Assembly: GCF_014805625.2 (NCBI RefSeq)
Contig: NW_023998438.1
Span: 575,068-639,067, forward strand
Direction: 5' to 3'
From: Glossina fuscipes
Lineage: Eukaryota; Arthropoda; Insecta; Diptera; Glossinidae
Length of the DNA: 64,000 nt
Shown here: positions 55,895 through 64,000 of the stretch, piece after piece
How the letters are laid out: every line of letters begins with the position of its first letter
Position numbering within the stretch: position 1 is the first letter of the stretch
The notes under the pieces: generated by a model
The model's input: the letters and a program-made list of their open reading frames with translations, nothing else
What the model was told of the DNA's origin: nothing
The model's database searches: none
Position numbers and translations under genes: made by a program

Positions 55895-57890
55895 TAGCTA
55901 CTTTGCGGTAGAGCTTTACGATTTTTATATTATATGCTGTATGACAAAAAAATTTTTTTTTCTTCTTTTTTTTTTGGAAGGTTTATCTATTTTCTCCATT
56001 TTTTTTTTGGTTTTCCGCTCACAAGCCACAACCATGATGTAAGTCCGTTTTGTAAGGCCCGTTGTCTGTACTGTTTGCCCTCCGTCATTCTTGGTTCGTT
56101 AGCCCGTATCCCTTGTCCCCTACTCTCCCTCACTAGCACACTAACTCAAACCCTGCCTAAGCGCTATTTGCAGACTGCTTAGTCGAGCATCATTCCTTTA
56201 TTTTCTATCCTTCTCTTTTTTTTTGTTTTTTTTTCTTTAAGAGTTTTTGTTGTTGTGTTGGGTGTATTAAACTAATAATATATACGCCAATCATTAATAA
56301 TAGCGAAGCAAACATAATTTTGTTCAATTTAATATAATTAATAATTTAATTAATATTGAGCCTGTTTCAATACAAAATCCTTTCCCTTTTTTTTAGTTAA
56401 CAATTTTTGTAACCAAAAAAAAAAAAAAACTCCTTTTTTTCCTTCTTAAATTTCTTTCTAATCTTTTAGTGAATGATATATATACTTAGCCTACTTTATT
56501 TTCCTATCTTTCTCTTTGAAGAAAAATTGATTGACTTTAGTTAAAGGTGTTTTTTCCTTTTACATGTTTTTCGAGCTCTTAAGTGCAAACTGTCCCATTG
56601 ACAACGAACGACCCTCTACAAAAACCAACTGTGCAAAATCAAAGCATCAAAGAAAAAATATTCTCAAATCATACAGATGGACTTATATTTATAAAATTGC
56701 ATAACATTATTTTGCGTCAATCCGTTTATGATAAGAAAACCAAAGATGTTTTACATTTACTTTTTCACAATATTTTATATTAAACTTTAAGCATTTTTTT
56801 AATAAAGCGCACTTAAAACAAAACGTCTGCTTTTTGATATCTTAACACATTCAACAATGTATGTAGCATTTTATATGAATAAATCACATTGAACTGGTGT
56901 AATTTATTATTTTAAAACTAAACACATGCAATCACCGTCCTGGCTCGTCAGTCAAGAAGGGGTAAGAATTTTTGATGTGAAAATAATTTGTCCCAACTAC
57001 ATACAAGATTTTATTATTCATATCGCTTACTCTTACTTGCTTAGAATTTGTATTTGAAATAAAAAAAAAAATCACCGAAATGTCCTACATCATATCTATA
57101 CGCACCCTACCACAATGCATCTCTCTTGAAGTCTTACCAGCACTTCAAATTTTAATTTTATACTTATTTTTTCTTTTTATTAAAGAAATTTTAAATTATT
57201 TTAATTTAAAATAACTTTTAGCAGAACAATTAATATTAATAATTTGTAATAAAAAAAAAATTAATTATGATACGTTAGGTAGAATTGTTACAATTGATTT
57301 ATTCCCTGCATCGTAAAGCCTGCACCTTTCTCAACCAATGCATAATCTACCTTAATTGTAGGGAAGAATGCACCATCTGTTTCCATGACAGCACTATAAT
57401 GAACTTTGACCACTTCTGCTTACGTCGGAGGATCTCACACCTGCGAGAACATACTCTTTCAAAATAGAATTCTGTGCTTCGCAGAAGTTCGGGAAAGTTT
57501 GTGAAGGTTGATATCATCTCCATTAACTAATTCTTATTTTAGTTTCTTCTTCTTTACATGTCATTCATAATTTGATATATTAAAATATATAGTAAAGTTT
57601 ACAGGTTAGTTTACGTACTTCTAGCTATGTACGTGGGTACGTAAACACATGTATAAAAACTTTTTATATATAATGTAATGAATGTAAATATATGTGGCCA
57701 CACTTACATGTTTCTTCTATACTTATTTACCTTATTATAAGTCACCATAAAGAGCATTGAATACATTCTTTCAAAAAATAATTCTGGCAAGACAGTTTAT
57801 CAATCAACTTATCATTTCAATACTTAAAGTTCATAAAAGTTATCTTAAATCTAGGATTGATTTAACTTAGTAGATATATGAGCCACAATT
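55895..57890. other. No gene recognised
   Basis: AT-rich with poly-T/poly-A runs at 55950-56010, 56210-56235 and 56415-56430. Short open frames (55934, 56583, 57285) carry no recognised motif. Confidence 0.4.
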
Positions 57891-57894
57891 TTCG

Positions 57895-58400
57895 TTAATA
57901 ATTTGTCGATTTAATACCACGTTGGGATTTTCCATGAGTTGGATTGCCCTGTTGTTCACCTCCACTTGTTGGTTTCAAAAAAAACCGCATTCGTTTTTTG
58001 TGTTTAAGTTTGCCAAAAATTGGCCACTGAGTCGGGATTTCATTCGATTTTGCGATATTTGTTTTACAAGCATCTTCCAACATTTTTTTTGTACAATTTC
58101 TCGTTGTAGGTTGAATTTAGTAATTGATTAGTTTACCGAATAACTTTTTGACGTGTAATTTTTACGGTAGTCGTAGGGTTGTTCGCATTTCCTGTCTTTG
58201 ATACCACTTATAGTGGCATCTAGAACGCCAGTTAGAATTATTTCCCATCGAAGATCTATCGCCGGAATGATACCTTGACCTAAAACGTGCTGGTCTAGAA
58301 TTATATTGATTTAACTTCGTTTTCATACTACTGACATCAAGCGCTAATTTATTTAAGTTCTCTCACAATAACGGTTGAGATCGAAATGGTTTTTAAATAA
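57895..58400 (-). pseudogene. Possible gag fragment of a Ty3/gypsy element
   Basis: Minus-strand reading gives ALDVSSMKTKLNQYNSRPAR and an Arg/Ser-rich tract (RFRSRYHSGDRSSMGNNS), then RCHYKWYQRQEMRTT, followed by a stop and a Lys-rich frame (58083-57895). Arg/Ser-rich tail plus a C-x-Y-H..W/Y..C-like remnant resembles gag C-termini of some insect gypsy-group elements. Low certainty. Confidence 0.35.
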
Positions 58401-61400
58401 TTACATCACTCGCGTTTTTTGAGGCTGAAGGAACAGAATTATTAGAAAGTGTACTTTTCACAAATATAATCGGCTAGCTTTTAGTTAGTTGCTTAAAGTC
58501 TTTGAAATTAAAATTTGTAGGCGCGACGCTCGAACCATGTATCACGTATCAAAAGGTATCATCAAATTCGGCAACATAATTCATCGCAAATTAGAATTCT
58601 TTAAACTAACTCGCCTTTATTGCTTAGGATGACTCAGCGAAAATAAGCACGCTATCACGACAGTAGTAAACCACCACACAGTGGTTCATATTAGGGCGAA
58701 TTGTATTCAGCAACACGTACAGTTCATATCATGCGCATATAAGTCAAACTTTTCGAAGAAAGATCAACGATTTGGTAACTTGTTTTTTTTTGCATTATGC
58801 ATGTGTTTTGTTTTAATAACACCCTCATATTTAATTTAACAAAATTGATCAAAAGCTTCTATATATTCTGTAGTGAAACACATTAAATAAGAAAACAATT
58901 TGACGTTTATTTAATAGTATGTTAATTCTGACTTTCTGGCATAACTCTGACTTGACTAAACAATGGTCAGTGTTTTATATGTTAAGTAAATATGCTAGCT
59001 TAAGCAAGCTAAGTCATTACTAAAGTTACATTGCGTGAAAATATGTGAAAATGTGTACTTAACATAATCGATGTGCGGGAATATGTGAAATTGTATAGTG
59101 AGCATTATATTAATAAACAGGTAGAATGCGATGAGTCGATATATGAGAATATATAAAAGTGTATACTTAGCATAAAAATAACAAACAGGTAGAATGCGAC
59201 GACTTGATGATGCTACAATTTAACTCAATGTTACTTTATACTAGGAAGCATTAATGTCCACTTTATTGCATAGATTTGTTTTAACGTCAAAATTTTCGTG
59301 ACCGGACCTCGCCGACAAGATGACGAATCGTGCACATAGTATCAGTTTCATTTACATTTGCATGTTATTTGCAGGCAAATTTTTGCTTTAAGTTATTGTA
59401 GAATTGTTCATCGAAAATTATTTGGTTTCTTTTCGGCATAAAAATTACCCCATTTTATTTTTTCCTCTCCTCTCTTAGCAAAGATCCAGCATATCGGTTT
59501 CCACGTTATTATTCTTACATCTTTTTTTCTATGGTTTTAATTTGTCTCTCAACCTTTTCTACAATTGTCTGAAAATAAGTGGCATTTTTTTTTCAGAAAT
59601 TTTTTTTTTAACTACACCAATCAACGTTCAATAGACAAAACGAGCAAACTTTTTCGCTTTTATACATCATCAATATTCCTTTTATAAATTCAACAAAATT
59701 CAGACTCCACATTTATTTTACTCTTCCCTTTTCTTGAAAACTATACTCGCCATCTTTCCTTTTGTGGCCACAATAAAATCTCACTTGTACTATTAATATT
59801 TTAAACTTTAATTTTTTATAATTTTTTTTTGTTTTTGTTAGAATGCAAAGAGTATTTCTATTACGTTTAGCATCTTGCATTTTTACGCAATGAGAAAGAT
59901 ATCTACTCCGTGACAAGTGTTGCCATGTTCACATATTAAGATTTTATGTAAGATAGCAAAAAAAAACGAGAATAGAATACAAAGTGTTTTATTTCCAACA
60001 CTTTTACTTTTCTCAAGAAATTTTTCTTGAAATTTTTCCTTTTCGCTCGTCATTTTTCTTATCACATTTAAATCTTATTTGCAAAAAATTTTAATTAAAT
60101 ATTTCTGGACAAGTACTAGTAAAAACGTCTCTTCTCCTTTCTCTACTTTCGGACATTTGTCAAAGGCCGCAAGGAAATGTTCAGAAAACCGTGCCAAAAT
60201 CTCCTCAATGTTAAAGTGCTTTTCTTGAATGAACGTAACATTTCTTAGAAGGCTAGGTTGCATTCTTAACAAAAATTGTTAAATAAAGCCGCAGGTCATG
60301 CAATTCGTCAGGGGAGAGATTAAACCTATCCCGAATGAGGCGGTGTTTCGGTGCAGGTATGAGGTCCTACGATCAATTATTTGTATTCCATGTTACCATG
60401 GCTAGCATTTAAAGACCAACATATAATTAGCGATTTTCAGCTGTAATACACTTTCATTCGATAAAAGAAATTTCACCAAGTATACAGAAATTTGCTTCTT
60501 TTGAATTTAAAGAAAAATAGTTCAAGCTTATCAAAGAATATTTATATGCACAACGGCTGCCTTTTTTTTGAAAGGACAGAAGTAATATTTTTTTATACAA
60601 AGATTTTTTTATGAAAGGAACGTTACGGAGTGCTCGAGAAAATGTTTTTCTTCTAACATTGATACGTGGTCCAAAGCATTTAAGCATAAAAAATGTTATG
60701 TAAATATCTTGAAAGTTGCTAAAAGTTGGCTTGTTGGTTAAACTTATATGGGCAAACGAACGGACGGACAGATAAAATTAAATTATTTCAAAAATTTAAC
60801 TCTGAATTGATTGATGTATAATAATAAGTAGGTCTGTCTCAAGTCACTTTAAGTACTGCAAATAACCGCGCAAACTTTATATATATTTATCATTAGTAAT
60901 GTATGGGATTACGAAGACGTAATACATTGTAGAGAGAAAATGTAGTTTGTTAAAGTAGTAGGAGTACAAAAGAAAGCAGTTGATTGCCTACTTAGGTCTT
61001 TTAGTGTTTAATCTGCGCAATTTTATATAAGGCTTCTACAATGAAAGCGACTTGATGCAAATAAGACGAAAGAAATGGACAACCCTTACTATGCAGTGCT
61101 ACGTTTCAATTTTTTCAAGCATTATAGAGTTAGCGTTTTCATTAAATTACAGTTAAGCGAAAATGGTTTCAGAAAAGAGGATCACAATCTTCTCTTTTTC
61201 GATCTCGTTCTCTAAAATCAAAGAAATTTGCCAAGTAAAACGTATAAAGTGCATCCGTTTCCGTAGAAAGAGAAAAACTCTATGCTCTATGTCTATCTAT
61301 GTGCTATGTCTATAAATGCCTTTGTTGTTCAATTCCAATGATGTATTAATACGTAGCTTTCCTTTGTATTCAATTCTAGTAATGTTTTTATTTAGACTTG

Positions 61401-61670
61401 GAACCAAGGGTAAAGATTTAAATCATCTGACATAGTGTCTATATAAAGAGAATCATAAAGACATGTGTAGAGCATATCCGTTCCCCATTTAGATAGAGAA
61501 AACTCTATCATTGCACATGTGTAGATAGGTATGCTCTCTCATTCGATTAAAAAGAATGATAGCTTTTGCTTTTTAGCTTTACAATAATAGTCGATAATTT
61601 CTAATAAGATTTATGTTTATTCCGGCATTTGTTTATATCCATTTTATTACACTCCACACTATTTGTGAAT
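58401..61670. other. No gene recognised; small repeats
   Basis: Includes the repeat at 59039-59215 and a diverged repeat pair at about 61245-61320 and 61470-61545 (CATCCGTTYCC..AGA-AGAGAAAACTCTAT..TGTAGATAGGTATGCTCTC-like). Open frames at 59713-60687 on the minus strand are Lys-rich translations of AT-rich DNA without family signature. Confidence 0.4.
59039..59215 (+). repeat. Tandem repeat, three diverged units
   Basis: Units opening ATATGTGAAAATGTGTACTTAACATAA (59041), ATATGTGAAATTGTATAGTGAGCATTA (59081) and ATATGAGAATATATAAAAGTGTATACTTAGCATAA (59141); the second and third share AACAGGTAGAATGCGA. Related to 35585-35710. Confidence 0.65.
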
Positions 61671-61671
61671 A

Positions 61672-61950
61672 CTGGGTATATTTAGTGCGGATGTATTTAA
61701 CATCCGGAAGGGCTTAAGATGGACCCATCTTTTATTATACCAAATGAGTCATAATCATTTTCTAAATCGATTTAACCCTCTCTGTTCGTCTGACCGTCTG
61801 ATGTCTGTTCATGCAAAGTTGTGTTCAAGCTGCAGGACGCAATTTTCGAGATATTTTAATGAAATTTTGTACACAGACTTACTTTGCCCAAGAACAAACG
61901 GTATTGAAAATGATTCGACCAGCCTCCTTATAACGCCCTATTCTGAAAAG
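61672..61950 (+). repeat. Probable interspersed repeat
   Basis: Starts ACTGGGTATATTTAGTGCGGATG and contains CTCTGTTCGTCTGACCGTCTGATG and TTCGAGATATTTTAATGAAATTTTGTACACAG. This style of sequence is common as a dispersed non-coding repeat in higher flies. The open frame 61744-61959 is probably incidental. Confidence 0.35.
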
Positions 61951-61959
61951 ACGTTATAA

Positions 61960-64000
61960 AGGAAAAAAGTTTTAATATAATATTATGGAAATTAAGTCAT
62001 AATAGCGTTTCAGTAAAAAAATTAGGCAATTTGGATCACGCAAGTCTTTTTTTGGATCCCAACATATATTAGCGCAAACTCTTAACCTTCCAATATGCGG
62101 ACTTTCATGACAATAATTTGTGCCTTTTGGAGTAATATTGCCAAATCAAGCGAATAACTGCACCCGGCGAAATGGTGTAGGATGTGCAATGGTCGGCGCT
62201 GTTTGACTATACTGTTCTTATTTGTTTTACATAGGTTAGATGTAACTAATTTAGATTATTCAACGGAATGCAGTTTTTTTGGATTTGTTAAGAACTTAAA
62301 TTTTTTTTTTTTTAAAACAGAAGCAAAAAAATGTTATTTATTAAGAAAACAGATGAAAGCATTATACTTGGACTTGCGACTTGTAGATTGAACACGAATA
62401 TGCATGGACATTCCTCAGACGGACAGAAAGGCTCAGAATCATAATCTGAATTGATCGGTATAATAAAAGGTGCGTCCATCTTAAGCGCTTCTGCGTGTTG
62501 CATACGTCCGCATTTACTTAATATATCCATGTACCAAAAGTGGTGTAGAGAATAATAATTTGTTCAAAATTTCTGTAAAATCCTTTTAAAACCCGTCTCT
62601 CAGTCCAACTATGGCGAGTATAAAGACCCTGGCTCGTTTGTTTCTCATTGTAGGTAGCACAAATTGCAAGTGCGCCATCTCCATGTATTTTTTTTAAATC
62701 GGATCATTTTGACAAGTTAAACATTTTTTAACGTCTCTGTCATACTCTGCAAGAATAAATAAAATGGTAGACTTTTTACGTCCTATATTCGTTGAAAAGA
62801 AATTAAATGAAATTGCGCAAATTGTAATTAAAAAACATATATATATCCATTACGATTTCATTGAATAATTTAGTTAATAACCCTGTTTATATGATTCTTT
62901 AGCAAACTAAACTCTTCTCACATATTCGTTTCTTTCTACTATTACTACTACTGCTACTATAGTCAGAAAGAGATGAAACTATTTTCATTGATTCGTTCCT
63001 ATTACATATATATTGATTCCTTTTGCATTTGCATAAAGAAAGCGGTTGGCGTCTTTTGAGAGAATTCGCCTTTACTAACAAAATATATGTAAACAATTTA
63101 AAATAGTAAAGAGATTTGTGCGGACAAAATGAGAGAAAGCGAAAATTGGAGAGGAATATTTTATTCTTATTTAAAGTAGCATTAATTTTTTAAGCAAAAG
63201 CGTGCAAAATTTAAAAAAATTCTTTTCGTTGTTTTCAGACGGAGTGCATCTGTTATTTAGCAGTTATTATTTATGCAAGGCGAAAGCGAAAAAAAGAAAA
63301 AAGTGAATTCAATAAAAACAGCATTATTATTTTCTTCTACAACACTGCCGGTAAACATTGATCTTCTTACTTTATTATGTATATATTTCGTTATTTAGCT
63401 TACTTAATTATCGATATTTTACTTCAAAACGCGTCTAGGGCAAGAGATGACATCCTGAAGCGGTGAAATTGAAAGCATTTTTTTTGTCGGGTTCCAAAAT
63501 ATTGCCAATATTAGCGTCACATTTGTCTTTGTTCTTGCAAAATAATGGAGAGAAAATTTTCGTTTAAATGAGAGCGTTGTAGCTTATATAGCATCAACAA
63601 GAATATATCTCTATTTTATATTTTTGTGTACTCAACCTCAACTAATAAAGCAAAAACTCTCTTTTAGTGATGCTATATACTCTCTTTCTCTTGCCAATTC
63701 TTTTCATGTTTTTTTTTGTTTTTTTTTTTTGACAGCAAACTCAGCCAAATGTTTGTTTTTATTTTGATTGGTACTAAATGGTGCTCTTAAAATTAATGCG
63801 TGAGGTTTGCTTTTGCTTTTCATTCTGTCATTGCTGCGAATATTAAGTGTGTGTTTGATGTTTAAAACAAGCAAAACGTAACCGTTATTGTTTTTGGAAA
63901 TTTGTTTTTATTTTCGTTTAACTGGCTTGCAATAAGATTTCAGTTTCATGGTGACTCTTATTATAAGCAAACATTAAAGCGCGTCGACTTGTTTTCCGTT
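61960..64000. other. No gene recognised
   Basis: AT-rich. A minus-strand frame at 62312-62530 (KCGRMQHAEALKMDAPFIIP, NSDYDSEPFCPSEECPCIFV) looks mildly protein-like but has no known motif and no clear splice sites. ACT/CTA triplet repeats at 62936-62957. Confidence 0.35.

Noticed and set aside
59713..60687. Series of Lys-rich minus-strand frames
   Set aside because: Composition follows A-rich DNA; no motifs and no splice context.

Overview
The window is AT-rich, repeat-laden animal nuclear DNA, most likely from a higher dipteran. Two intact host genes with short fly-type introns (66-130 nt) read clearly. Both are on the minus strand: a UMP synthase (rudimentary-like homologue, 1651-3308) and Integrator subunit 9 (IntS9, 12265-15063). 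The transposable elements (I-clade and jockey-type LINEs, errantivirus-type Ty3/gypsy, BEL-like LTRs, piggyBac, mariner) and a COX1 numt that reads in the insect mitochondrial code fit a cyclorrhaphan fly. A tephritid is plausible, but this is inference. A 10-base N run at 51244-51253 is an assembly gap.

Layout. 1-1152: 5'-truncated jockey-type LINE fragment. 1651-3308: UMPS. 4741-5530: short coding-like pieces of an unrecognised, broken gene. 5958-9275: I-clade LINE whose reverse transcriptase core is deleted; its (TAA)n tail abuts an exon-like stretch on the minus strand. 9974-11022: two tandem arrays (3 x 69 bp and 2 x 203 bp). 11862-12230: unrecognised coding-like remnant just downstream of IntS9. 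12265-15063: IntS9. 15.1-22 kb: mostly unassigned, with a truncated I-element copy carrying a perfect 14-bp target duplication, a tRNA-like repeat and a possible spliced transcript.

22-27.4 kb: minus-strand errantivirus remnant (env, integrase tail, RT/RNase H, protease, gag, primer site, LTR) with another retroelement's PHD-finger ORF inside its integrase. Its LTR lies 57 bp from the last recognisable exon of a MATH-BTB (SPOP-like) gene or pseudogene at 27472-28135. 30.6-32 kb and 44.1-45.4 kb carry a diverged direct repeat with arrays of short palindromes; a third partial copy is near 51 kb. Between these, minus-strand open segments at 32881-40480 could be exons of one large unidentified gene broken up by repeats. 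38.6-39.7 kb: duplicated retroelement zinc-knuckle ORF. 42.8-43.6 kb: second errantivirus-type LTR.

48.1-48.8 kb: mitochondrial COX1 insertion (numt). 49.4-49.9 kb: unrecognised open frame with one stop. 51.7-53.1 kb: decayed env-like ORF of an LTR element. 53.14-54.8 kb: piggyBac transposase pseudogene with one visible TTAA-flanked end. 54.85-55.9 kb: Ty3/gypsy protease and RT fragments joined to a mariner fragment. 58-58.4 kb: possible gag fragment. The rest, to 64 kb, holds AT-rich DNA and low-copy repeats.

The two host genes (pyrimidine synthesis and snRNA processing) are not functionally linked. I found no convincing undescribed molecular system. The most interesting features are the GC-AG intron in UMPS, the 9-nt first coding exon of IntS9, the nested or chimeric retroelement ORFs, the palindrome-bearing repeats, and the candidate fragmented gene at 33-40 kb.
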